Assembly: GCA_934271085.1 (NCBI GenBank)
Contig: CAKQQU010000054.1
Span: forward strand, 1 to 8,870
Source of the DNA: an uncultured Bacillota bacterium
GTDB taxonomy: Bacteria; Bacillota; Dehalobacteriia; UBA4068
Reading direction: 5' to 3'
DNA length: 8,870 nt
Shown here: positions 1-6,599 of the stretch, piece after piece
Numbering within the stretch: the first letter of the stretch is position 1
How the letters are laid out: the number at the start of each line of letters is the position of its first letter
Position numbers and translations under genes: made by a program
Notes under the pieces: generated by a model
What the model was told of the DNA's origin: nothing
Seen by the model: only the letters and a program-made list of their open reading frames with translations
The model's database searches: none

Positions 1-1517
1 TTTTCAGGTGCTTCAGAAGCTGTATTATTTACATCATTTTTCTTATTTACACCATCTAAGGACTTCATTGTCGGGAAAAGCAGTACGTCGCGGATGGAGG
101 CAGCGTCGGTAAGAAACATGACCAATCTGTCTATACCGATACCCAGGCCGCCTGTGGGGGGCATACCGAATTCCAAAGCACGCAGGAAATCCTCATCTAT
201 CTCATTGGCTTCCTCATCGCCCTTGGCCCGCAGCTCCATCTGACGGTCAAAGCGCTCCCGCTGATCCAGAGGATCATTCAGCTCAGAATAGGCATTGCAC
301 AGCTCGCGGCCGAAAATAAATCCCTCAAAACGATATACCAGACGGGGATCATCATGCTTCTTTTTAACCAGCGGGGATATTTCTATGGGATAATCGGTAA
401 CAAAAGTCGGCTGTATCAAATTGGCCTCGACCTTTTCCTCAAAGAAAAGGTTGATGATATTGCCCCTGTCGGTATCCTCATCTATTTCGATGCCTGCTGC
501 TTTTGCAGCGGCTCTGGCATCTTCGTCAGTGATTATCTCATTGAAATCGACTCCGGCGTATTCCTTGATAGCGTCAAACATGGTAATGCGCCGCCAGGGG
601 GCTTTCAGGCACAGCTCCACTCCCTGATAGCTGACGGTATCGGTGCCCAGCACCTGACGGGCAACATCGCTGATCATATTCTCGGTCAGCTCCATCATGC
701 CTTCATAATCGCTGTAGGCCTGGTACAGCTCCAACATGGTAAACTCGGGATTATGCTTGGTATCGATGCCTTCGTTGCGGAAGACCCGGCCGATCTCATA
801 GACCTTTTCCAAACCGCCCACTATCAGGCGTTTCAGATGCAGCTCCAAAGCAATACGCATATAAAGATCCACATCCAGCGTATTATGATGTGTAATGAAG
901 GGGCGGGCGGCAGCACCGCCGGCGATATTATGCAGCACCGGAGTTTCTACCTCCAAAAAGCCCTGATTATCCAGCCAGTTGCGGATAGCACGGATGATCT
1001 GGCTGCGGGCAATAAAGGTGCTGCGGACTTCCGGATTAACGATCAGATCCACATAACGCTGACGGTAACGCAGCTCCACATCTTTAAGGCCATGGAATTT
1101 TTCCGGCAGAGGACGCAGACCCTTGGTAAGGAAGGTCAGTTCCTTGGCTTTAATGGATATCTCGCCCCGATGGGTGCGGAAAACCTCTCCTTTGACGCCC
1201 ACAATATCTCCGATATCCCACAATTTAAAGACAGCATAAGCATCCTCGCCAACCTCATCCAGACGAATATATATCTGGATCTGGCCTTCTTTGTCAGATA
1301 TCACCACAAAGCTGGCCTTGCCATGGCCGCGGATAGCCATAACGCGGCCGGCTACAGAGACCTCCTGGCCTTCCAGTTTATCAAAATCATTGATTATCTG
1401 GGCAGTATTATGGGTGCGGGCAAAACTATGGCCAAAGGGATCTATACCCTTTTCTTCCAGCTCGTGCATTTTATTGATGCGGATCTGCATCTGTTCAGTC
1501 AATTCTAATTCCGACAT
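1..1517 (-). CDS. lysS: Lysyl-tRNA synthetase, class II (3' end cut by window edge)
   Basis: This class II aminoacyl-tRNA synthetase charges tRNA-Lys with lysine in the cytoplasm. The visible 505 codons give an N-terminal OB-fold anticodon-binding domain (about residues 53-130) followed by the catalytic domain. Motif 2 reads FRNEG...HNPEFTMLE (246-263), the region ISPLVKKKHDDPRL (380-393) leads to SELNDP (411-416), and motif 3 is GLGIGIDRL (457-465). The usual end of the protein, near LLFPTMK (479-485), is reached, but the frame continues for at least 20 more residues rich in Asn, Lys, Ala and Glu and leaves the window without a stop. The ATG at 1517 is preceded by a good site (AAGGAACGGAG). 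It lies 44 bp after greA with no terminator between, so the two are probably co-transcribed. A weak internal TATAAT at 1543-1548 lacks a good -35. No T-box leader is seen. Identity is certain; the true C-terminus is unknown. Confidence 0.97.
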   Translation of the reverse strand, partial: MSELELTEQMQIRINKMHELEEKGIDPFGHSFARTHNTAQIINDFDKLEGQEVSVAGRVMAIRGHGKASFVVISDKEGQIQIYIRLDEVGEDAYAVFKLWDIGDIVGVKGEVFRTHRGEISIKAKELTFLTKGLRPLPEKFHGLKDVELRYRQRYVDLIVNPEVRSTFIARSQIIRAIRNWLDNQGFLEVETPVLHNIAGGAAARPFITHHNTLDVDLYMRIALELHLKRLIVGGLEKVYEIGRVFRNEGIDTKHNPEFTMLELYQAYSDYEGMMELTENMISDVARQVLGTDTVSYQGVELCLKAPWRRITMFDAIKEYAGVDFNEIITDEDARAAAKAAGIEIDEDTDRGNIINLFFEEKVEANLIQPTFVTDYPIEISPLVKKKHDDPRLVYRFEGFIFGRELCNAYSELNDPLDQRERFDRQMELRAKGDEEANEIDEDFLRALEFGMPPTGGLGIGIDRLVMFLTDAASIRDVLLFPTMKSLDGVNKKNDVNNTASEAPE

Positions 1518-1561
1518 TTATCTGCTCCGTTCCTTATCGCTTATTATATAACCGCAGTTTA

Positions 1562-2038
1562 TTACTTGGAAATGCTTTTAATTTTCAGGTAAATAATGCC
1601 TGCGGGGGCATTGACTTCCACAATATCGCCTACCCCATGGCCAAGTACGGCCTTGCCTACCGGGCTTTCATTGGAGATCTTGCTTTCAAAAGGTTTGGCT
1701 TCTACAGAACCGACAACCTGGAATTTCAAAACTTCCATCGTATCCTGATTCTCGGTTTCCACATAGCAGTATTCGGAAATGGTATCCGCAACCAGGTTAT
1801 CTTCATCCACTACCTTGGCGTTTTTAAGCTGCTGCTCAAAACTGAGGATCTGGCCTTCAATAAAGGCCTGCTCATTCTTGGCGTCGTCATATTCGGAATT
1901 CTCGCTCAGATCGCCAAATTCGATGGCCTGTTTGATACGGGCAGCCACCTCGCTGCGGCGGGTCGTTTTAAGATATTCCAGATCCCGTTTCATTTTCTCC
2001 AGACCTTCCCTGGTCATCAGGACTTCGTTTTCGGCCAT
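1562..2038 (-). CDS. greA: Transcription elongation factor GreA
   Basis: GreA enters the RNA polymerase secondary channel and stimulates cleavage of the backtracked transcript, rescuing arrested complexes. The protein is 158 residues, the standard length. Residues 1-75 form the antiparallel coiled coil. Its tip carries the signature FGDLSENSEYDDAKNEQ (41-57), with the acidic residues D43 and E46 that correspond to the catalytic tip residues of the family. The C-terminal FKBP-like domain follows (about 82-158), including SPVGKAVLGHGVGD (125-138). I start it at the ATG at 2038 because AAAGGTGG sits 7 nt upstream and the family begins near MxxxxxxMTxEG. The in-frame ATG at 2065 would bury this site inside the coding sequence. 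A TTGACA-N17-TAAAAT promoter lies just upstream and probably also drives lysS, 44 bp downstream. Confidence 0.97.
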   Translation of the reverse strand: MAENEVLMTREGLEKMKRDLEYLKTTRRSEVAARIKQAIEFGDLSENSEYDDAKNEQAFIEGQILSFEQQLKNAKVVDEDNLVADTISEYCYVETENQDTMEVLKFQVVGSVEAKPFESKISNESPVGKAVLGHGVGDIVEVNAPAGIIYLKIKSISK

Positions 2039-2074
2039 AATCGTACCACCTTTCATTACTGTCATATCTATACT

Positions 2075-2103
2075 ATTTTATGTTTTTCACTTGTCTTTGT
2101 CAA
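2075..2103 (-). promoter_or_regulatory. Predicted sigma-A promoter of greA-lysS
   Basis: On the minus strand, TTGACA (2098-2103) and TAAAAT (2075-2080, five of six consensus positions) are separated by exactly 17 nt. Transcription would start near 2068, giving a leader of about 30 nt that holds the AAAGGTGG site of greA. The region is shared with the divergent gene starting at 2129. Confidence 0.7.
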
Positions 2104-2128
2104 GACTGCGGGCAGAAGGAGCAAAACC

Positions 2129-2746
2129 ATGAATGATACCAGCAAAATAGCACTGCTCTATGATAAAAAAGGGCGCAGCACAGAACAATATCTTAACTTA
2201 GGAGAACACTGTTTCCGGATACGCGGATTTTACTGGAAAGGAAAACCTACCCTGCACCGGCTGCGCCGTTTCTCGCCGCAAATCGCAGGAGCACAGCCGC
2301 ACCTTATAAAAGGAGCCGTTCTGCCCTGCCCTAGTGTAAGCGGCGGCAGATTAAGGATCGCCTTGCTGGAGCAACACCTGAACAGTAATTTTCCCCAGTG
2401 GCCCCAAAAAACTATCCTGATAAACTGCAGCAAACCGGGAGGCATAGCGGCTGCGCACCTGCTGGCCAAGGAAAGCGACCTGCTGCAGCTTACAGGCGAG
2501 TACGCCGCTTTAGCGGCCCAACAGCTTTTTCAAAAATTCGGCTGCCTGCCCCGAAGCAACGGCGAAATATGGCCGCTGTCCCGCCTTTTGCCGGATGGGG
2601 TAGAAACAGCAGGCCAAAAAATACCTTTATGTCTGGGGGAAGCTATGCTTTGTTCCATCGCCGGCACCCCAGATATTTCTTTGGATAAGCTGGCTGAGCT
2701 GGCGGCTATCTATGGATTGACTCCGTATCCTCTGGACAGCAAATAA
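2129..2746 (+). CDS. Unrecognised 205-residue protein
   Basis: I do not recognise this family. The ATG at 2129 follows AGAAGGAGC with about 7 nt spacing, a strong ribosome site. The frame is also open upstream across greA, but that part is only the antisense of greA. The protein has a basic, aromatic N-terminal third (RIRGFYWKGKP at 30-40, then HRLRRF at 43-48). A hydrophobic strand-like stretch KTILINC (94-100) is followed by SKPGGIAAAHLL (101-112), and a predicted helix LTGEYAALAAQQLFQKFG (121-138) comes next. The C-terminal part resembles a two-helix unit ending in LAAIYGLTPYPLDSK. Five cysteines are present (28, 67, 100, 139, 168) plus C175. There is no signal peptide and no membrane segment, so it is probably cytosolic. 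It is the only plus-strand gene here, divergent from greA (90 bp between starts) and overlapping dusB tail to tail by 37 bp. The strand-then-GG pattern could hint at a nucleotide-binding fold, but that is weak inference. Confidence 0.72.
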   Translation: MNDTSKIALLYDKKGRSTEQYLNLGEHCFRIRGFYWKGKPTLHRLRRFSPQIAGAQPHLIKGAVLPCPSVSGGRLRIALLEQHLNSNFPQWPQKTILINCSKPGGIAAAHLLAKESDLLQLTGEYAALAAQQLFQKFGCLPRSNGEIWPLSRLLPDGVETAGQKIPLCLGEAMLCSIAGTPDISLDKLAELAAIYGLTPYPLDSK

Positions 2747-3726
2747 TTATTCAGCAGATCTTTGATCTCATCATACGAAGAAAGGGTATTGATAGCCGCC
2801 CGCAGCCCGGCGGCATCGCGCAGGCCTTTTACATAATACCCCAAAGGATTACGCATGGCATGGCAAGCCAGCTTTTCTCCCTGCAGCCTCACTGCAGGGC
2901 TGTCATCCCCTTCCCTGCGGCAGTACCAGATGACGCTTCTCCTAATATGCTGATGCAAATGCGCCAAAGCCTGTTCCACTATTTGGGGCGGCTCCGGGCG
3001 GGAAGGCACATGGCAACCGGCCAAAGCAGCTTTTATCTCCCGGAATATCCAGGGATTACCCAGCATACCGCGGCCTACCATTATGCCGTCGCATCCTGTA
3101 TATTCCATCATGAAAAGAGCATCTTCAGCGCTGAAAATATCGCCGTTGGCCAAAACGGGTATGGAAACAGCCTGCTTGACCCTGGCTATCAGCTGACGGT
3201 CAGCCTTGCCGCTGTAAAACTGCTGGCGGGTACGGCCGTGGACAGCCACCAGCCAGGCGCCTGCCTGCTCCATCCTTTGGGCAAACCGGGGAGCATTGCA
3301 GTTATCTTCATCCCAGCCTGCCCGGATTTTTACCGATACCGGCAAACCGCAATCCCGGGCTGCAGCCACCAGTTCGGCCGCCCGCTCCTGATCACGCATA
3401 AGGGCCGATCCCTCCCCATTGCGAACAACTTTGGGGACAGGACAGCCCATATTGATATCGATATACTCTGCGCCCAGATCTCTGGCTATTACAGCAGCCT
3501 TGGCCATATAAGCGGGATCCGAACCGAAAAGCTGAACCATAGCCGGTCCCCTGCTGCCTGCCAGATCCAACAGTTCCAGAGTTTTTTTATTGCCATATAC
3601 CAAAGCCTGGGCGCTGACCATCTCGCTGTAGGCCAGGTCTGCGCCCATATCATAAACTATATCCCTGTAAGTACGGTTGCTGATGCCTGCCACAGGTGCG
3701 GCAGCCACCCGGAATCTAAAACTCAT
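2710..3726 (-). CDS. dusB: tRNA-dihydrouridine synthase, DusB type
   Basis: This flavoenzyme reduces specific uridines in the tRNA D-loop to dihydrouridine using NADPH. The 338-residue protein has the FMN-binding TIM barrel: the N-terminal APVAGISNRTYR (10-21), the QLFG strand (65-68), DINMGCPVPKVV (90-101) with catalytic Cys95, VKIRAGW (132-138) with Lys133, AVHGRTR (161-167), NGDI (194-197) and GRGMLGNPW (218-226). The helical C-terminal tRNA-binding domain (about 245-338) includes HAMRNPLGYYVKG. I start at the ATG at 3726, preceded by AGAGAGGGG; the in-frame start at 3771 adds 15 residues of antisense-like sequence inside comM. The first 11 bp overlap the end of comM, which suggests translational coupling. 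The last 37 bp overlap the convergent gene 2129-2746, and I see no terminator between them. Confidence 0.95.
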   Translation of the reverse strand: MSFRFRVAAAPVAGISNRTYRDIVYDMGADLAYSEMVSAQALVYGNKKTLELLDLAGSRGPAMVQLFGSDPAYMAKAAVIARDLGAEYIDINMGCPVPKVVRNGEGSALMRDQERAAELVAAARDCGLPVSVKIRAGWDEDNCNAPRFAQRMEQAGAWLVAVHGRTRQQFYSGKADRQLIARVKQAVSIPVLANGDIFSAEDALFMMEYTGCDGIMVGRGMLGNPWIFREIKAALAGCHVPSRPEPPQIVEQALAHLHQHIRRSVIWYCRREGDDSPAVRLQGEKLACHAMRNPLGYYVKGLRDAAGLRAAINTLSSYDEIKDLLNNYLLSRGYGVNP

Positions 3727-5263
3727 TAAACCCCTCTCTGTCCAGATTGCGGTATTGGATAGCCTCGGCAATATGGACGGTACCTATATTTTTTTCTCCT
3801 GCCAGATCGGCAATGGTGCGGGCTATTTTTAAAATGCGGTCATGGCCTCTGGCGCTCATACCCAGACTGCTGAAAGCTGCGGAAAGCAAGGCCTTGCCTT
3901 CCGCATCCGGCTCACAGTACTTTTCCAGATCCCGCCTGCTCATAGTGGCATTAGTCACGCCCGGCCTGCCGGCAAAACGCTGAAGCTGGATACTGCGTGC
4001 TGCCATTACCCGTTTTCTTATCTGAGCGGAACTCTCTTCCCTGCCGCCTTCTCCAGCCAGTTCCTGGTATTTGATACGGGGGACTTCTATTTGTATATCT
4101 ATTCTGTCCAACAGAGGTCCGGATATTTTCTGAAAATACCGCTGTCGCTGATGGGGAGTACATGAACAGGGTTTAAGGCTATCCCCCCAATAACCGCAGG
4201 GGCAAGGATTCATGGCTCCCACCAGTTGGAAGCTGGCAGGAAAATCCACCCGGCCGTTTACCCTGGAAACCGTAACTATATGATCCTCCAGAGGCTGACG
4301 CAAAGCCTCCAGCACATCACGGCGAAACTCCGCCATTTCGTCCAAAAACAGCACTCCGTGGGTGGCCAAAGTTATTTCTCCGGGGCGCGGATTAATGCCG
4401 CCCCCGATAATACTGGCAGAGCTGGCCCCATGATGAGGCGCGCGGAAAGGCCGCTGGGTTATCAGCGACTGTCCCTCTTTAAGCTGACCGCTGATGCTGT
4501 ATATTTTAGTAACTTCAATGCTTTCTTCCAAAGTTATATCCGGCAGGATAGTGGGCAGACGCCGGGCCAGCATGGTCTTGCCGCTGCCCGGAGGGCCTAT
4601 CATCAGCATATTATGGCCGCCGGCAGCCGCTATCTCCATGGCCCTTTTAACAGCACCCTGCCCCCGAACATCAGCCATATCCGCAGTTTCTGCAGAAGCA
4701 CAGGTAAGCAAAACGGAATCTGCATTCACCTTTATAGGCTCAGGCAGCGTATCATCACGCAGGGCCTCTGCCAGTTGATGCAGGCTCGTTATACCGTAAA
4801 CGGCAATATCGGGACAAATAGCCGCCTCCGCTCCATTGGCCAGGGGCAGAAAAAGGCTGTCCAGTTTATGGGCAGCCAAACAAGAAGAAACGGACAAGGC
4901 GCCGCTGACCGGACGCAGGGTCCCCTCTAAAGAAAGCTCGCCTATAAAAGCAGCCCTGCGAATAAGATCATTTTCCCGTATCTGCCCGGTAGCCAGCAAA
5001 ATAGCAATGGCGATGGGCAGATCCAGGGACGGACCTTCCTTTTTTATATCTGCAGGAGCCAGGTTCACGGTTATCCTGCGAATGGGAAAATCAAATCCGG
5101 AGTTTTTCAGGGCAGCGCGGACGCGCTCCCTGCTTTCACGCACCGAAGCATCAGGCAGCCCCACTATTTCAAAGGCAGCCAGGCCTTGTCCCACATCCAC
5201 CTCCACCGTGATCGGCAGACCATCCAGGCCGTTTACCACGCAGCTCTTGACCATAGCCAGCAT
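3716..5263 (-). CDS. comM: ComM/YifB family Mg-chelatase-like AAA+ ATPase
   Basis: Members of this family are hexameric AAA+ helicases. In naturally competent bacteria ComM promotes branch migration during integration of transformed DNA; its role in Bacillota (usually called YifB) is less clear. The protein is 515 residues, the usual size. An N-terminal Lon-protease-like (ChlI) domain covers about 20-140, with FEIVGLPDASVRESRERVRAAL nearby at 31-52. The AAA+ core follows, with Walker A GPPGSGKT (223-230), the RAPHHGASSASIIGGG loop (274-289), Walker B VLFLDE (304-309) and an arginine-finger region LLDRID (384-389). The cysteine cluster CPC...CSC (C354, C356, C366, C368) is typical of the family. 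The C-terminal domain contains SARGHDRILKIARTIADL (470-487). The ATG at 5263 fits the usual MLAxV start and follows GAGGTG. It lies 14 bp after coaX and overlaps dusB by 11 bp, so it sits mid-operon. Confidence 0.96.
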   Translation of the reverse strand: MLAMVKSCVVNGLDGLPITVEVDVGQGLAAFEIVGLPDASVRESRERVRAALKNSGFDFPIRRITVNLAPADIKKEGPSLDLPIAIAILLATGQIRENDLIRRAAFIGELSLEGTLRPVSGALSVSSCLAAHKLDSLFLPLANGAEAAICPDIAVYGITSLHQLAEALRDDTLPEPIKVNADSVLLTCASAETADMADVRGQGAVKRAMEIAAAGGHNMLMIGPPGSGKTMLARRLPTILPDITLEESIEVTKIYSISGQLKEGQSLITQRPFRAPHHGASSASIIGGGINPRPGEITLATHGVLFLDEMAEFRRDVLEALRQPLEDHIVTVSRVNGRVDFPASFQLVGAMNPCPCGYWGDSLKPCSCTPHQRQRYFQKISGPLLDRIDIQIEVPRIKYQELAGEGGREESSAQIRKRVMAARSIQLQRFAGRPGVTNATMSRRDLEKYCEPDAEGKALLSAAFSSLGMSARGHDRILKIARTIADLAGEKNIGTVHIAEAIQYRNLDREGFNEF

Positions 5264-5277
5264 AAAAGCACCTCAGT

Positions 5278-6051
5278 CTATCTTTTCTGCAGTTTATCGG
5301 CTAATATTTTCAGTCCGTTTATAGTAAGCATAACATCCACTTCATCTATGACCTGACAATAATCAGCTATAAGCGGGGCCAGGCCGCCTGTAGCCAGCAC
5401 AAAAGGCCTGTCCGGCAGTTCATCGCTCATACGTCTCACCAGAGAATCCACCATACCGGCATATCCCCATAAAATGCCTGACCGCAGACTATCTGCAGTA
5501 TTGGCGCCTATGACCTTGGGGGGCCGGCGCAGCACCACATTGGAAAGTTTGGAGGCATGGGAAAAAAGCGCCTGTTGGGATATTTCCACTCCGGGGCAGA
5601 TAACGCCTCCGCTGTAGGCTCCGTCCGGCGATATGCAGTCAAAAGTAGTGGCTGTACCGAAATCCACAACGATAACATAAGTATCGGGGTGAAAATAATG
5701 AGCAGCCAGGGCGTCTACCAGTCTGTCAGCGCCTACCTCGGCCGGATTGTCCATTTTTATCTTTACGCCGGTAGGGGTGGCATAGGTAACAAAAACCGGT
5801 TTGCAATGAAGATGTTCTTCCGCCAGGGTCTCCATAGCCAGATTGACCCCGGGAACGACAGAAGCTACTATCATTTGATCAATATCCGCCGTCCGCAGCC
5901 CCTTGCTGCCAAAAAGCTCCTTCATAATGACCAGATATTCATCGCCTGTACGCTTGTCATCAGTAGCTATGCGCCAGTGCGCTGCCAGCCGGTCTCCGTC
6001 AAAAACGCCGATAACGATATTGGTGTTACCGCAATCCACTGTAAGCAGCAT
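5278..6051 (-). CDS. coaX: Type III pantothenate kinase
   Basis: CoaX phosphorylates pantothenate to 4'-phosphopantothenate, the first step of coenzyme A synthesis. The type III enzyme belongs to the ASKHA fold, needs a monovalent cation and is not inhibited by CoA. The 257-residue protein has the phosphate-1 loop DCGNTNIVIGVF (6-17), the NPAEVGADRLVDA substrate-binding segment (102-114) with the likely catalytic Asp109, and the phosphate-2 motif VVDFGTATTFDCI (128-140). GGVICPGVEIS (148-158) and the adenosine-region motif LATGGLA (219-225) follow. I choose the ATG at 6051 with GAGGTG 8 nt upstream. A TTG immediately before it at 6054 is in frame and would add one residue. It is the first gene of the coaX-comM-dusB operon. 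In other Bacillota coaX is commonly linked to dusB, greA and lysS, so the comM insertion is the variable part. Confidence 0.97.
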   Translation of the reverse strand: MLLTVDCGNTNIVIGVFDGDRLAAHWRIATDDKRTGDEYLVIMKELFGSKGLRTADIDQMIVASVVPGVNLAMETLAEEHLHCKPVFVTYATPTGVKIKMDNPAEVGADRLVDALAAHYFHPDTYVIVVDFGTATTFDCISPDGAYSGGVICPGVEISQQALFSHASKLSNVVLRRPPKVIGANTADSLRSGILWGYAGMVDSLVRRMSDELPDRPFVLATGGLAPLIADYCQVIDEVDVMLTINGLKILADKLQKR

Positions 6052-6064
6052 CAAATTTTCACCT

Positions 6065-6097
6065 CAAAATGCATTATACCGCCTAAAATACATTTTG
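6065..6097. repeat. Inverted repeat bracketing the coaX promoter
   Basis: The 7-bp arms CAAAATG (6065-6071) and CATTTTG (6091-6097) are perfect reverse complements with a 19-nt loop, and three more pairs form after one mismatch. One arm touches the -35 and the other covers the predicted start site. It lacks a T tract on either strand, so it is not an intrinsic terminator. It could be an operator, or chance in AT-rich DNA. Confidence 0.4.
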
Positions 6098-6101
6098 GCA
6101 A
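6073..6101 (-). promoter_or_regulatory. Predicted sigma-A promoter of coaX-comM-dusB
   Basis: On the minus strand, TTGCCA (6096-6101, five of six) and a perfect TATAAT (6073-6078) are 17 nt apart. Transcription would start near 6066, leaving a leader of only about 15 nt with the AGGTG site of coaX. No terminator is seen upstream, so read-through from the ferritin-like gene is also possible. Confidence 0.72.
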
Positions 6102-6109
6102 TACGGCGT

Positions 6110-6520
6110 CTAATGACAACGATTATATATGGCTCCCAGAATACGGGCATGCTCTTTCTGATCGCTGATTATCAGTTCCAGCAATGCCTTTTGACGTACG
6201 CAGTGCAACTGCTGTTCCATTTCATCCAGATGGTCTATAGTCTCCAGTTTATCACAAATGGCGGTGCGCAGCATATCCGGATAATAACGGGGGAAGGACA
6301 AAGCTGCGTGCAGAGGCTGTACCGGTTTGCCGGTAAGTTCCTCGTATATGCCCTCCAGAAAATAATAATGCCTGCGTTCTTCCCGGCGTATGGTGCGCAG
6401 CAGTTCCCTGTCCCTGGCAGAATCCGCAGCGGCCGCCATCAGCTCATAGACCCGCACCGATCTTTTTTGCGCCAGCATTGCCTGTTCCAGCATTTCCAGC
6501 AACTGCCTGTTACTATCCAT
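6110..6520 (-). CDS. Ferritin-like (rubrerythrin-type) four-helix protein with degraded diiron site
   Basis: The 136-residue protein looks like the short ferritin-like domain proteins of Bacillota, related to rubrerythrin, which normally hold a diiron centre in a four-helix bundle. Helix 1 spans about 5-32, helix 2 carries RREERRHYYFLEGIYEELTG (45-64), helix 3 runs about 80-107 and helix 4 holds LELIISDQKEHARIL (114-128). E48 and H51 keep the ExxH of helix 2, and H124 keeps the histidine of helix 4. By my alignment the glutamates expected in helices 1, 3 and 4 are Q18, K91 and Q121, so normal diiron chemistry is doubtful. There is no rubredoxin CxxC domain, signal peptide or membrane segment. 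I start at the ATG at 6520, with GAGGTG 6 nt upstream; the in-frame GTG at 6529 is part of that ribosome site. It stands alone between coaX and the acetyltransferase. Family assignment is good; function is unknown. Confidence 0.82.
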   Translation of the reverse strand: MDSNRQLLEMLEQAMLAQKRSVRVYELMAAAADSARDRELLRTIRREERRHYYFLEGIYEELTGKPVQPLHAALSFPRYYPDMLRTAICDKLETIDHLDEMEQQLHCVRQKALLELIISDQKEHARILGAIYNRCH

Positions 6521-6537
6521 AGCATTCACCTCGTTAC

Positions 6538-6566
6538 ATCATATGCTTAAAATATGGATACGTCAC
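6538..6566 (-). promoter_or_regulatory. Possible promoter of the ferritin-like gene
   Basis: On the minus strand a TATGAT (6538-6543, five of six) lies 17 nt from a weak GTGACG (6561-6566, four of six). It fits the 79-bp gap after the acetyltransferase gene, but the -35 is poor and no terminator for the preceding gene is visible. Confidence 0.35.
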
Positions 6567-6599
6567 AGGCAAAAGCAAAATAAACATACTGCTGCAGGT

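Noticed and set aside
354..1508. A 384-codon open frame on the plus strand
   Set aside because: It is the exact antisense of the lysS catalytic domain, which matches a well-known family throughout. The frame has no good ribosome site and its translation resembles no protein I know.
1518..1561. A T-box leader in front of lysS
   Set aside because: The gap to greA is only 44 bp, with no room for specifier and antiterminator stems.
1637..2128. Upstream extension of the plus-strand gene that starts at 2129
   Set aside because: This part is antisense to greA. The strong AGGAG site just before the ATG at 2129 marks the real start.
2757..2769. Small hairpin AGATC-TTT-GATCT as a terminator between the convergent genes
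   Set aside because: The stem is only 5 bp with a 3-nt loop, has no T tract, and lies in the dusB coding sequence.
2860..3729. A 289-codon open frame on the plus strand
   Set aside because: It is antisense to dusB, whose motifs are unambiguous, and shows only composition effects.
4226..4930. A 234-codon open frame on the plus strand
   Set aside because: It is antisense to comM; the opposite strand carries intact Walker motifs across this stretch.
6521..6529. GTG start at 6529 for the ferritin-like protein
   Set aside because: The GTG forms part of the GAGGTG ribosome site that serves the ATG at 6520.
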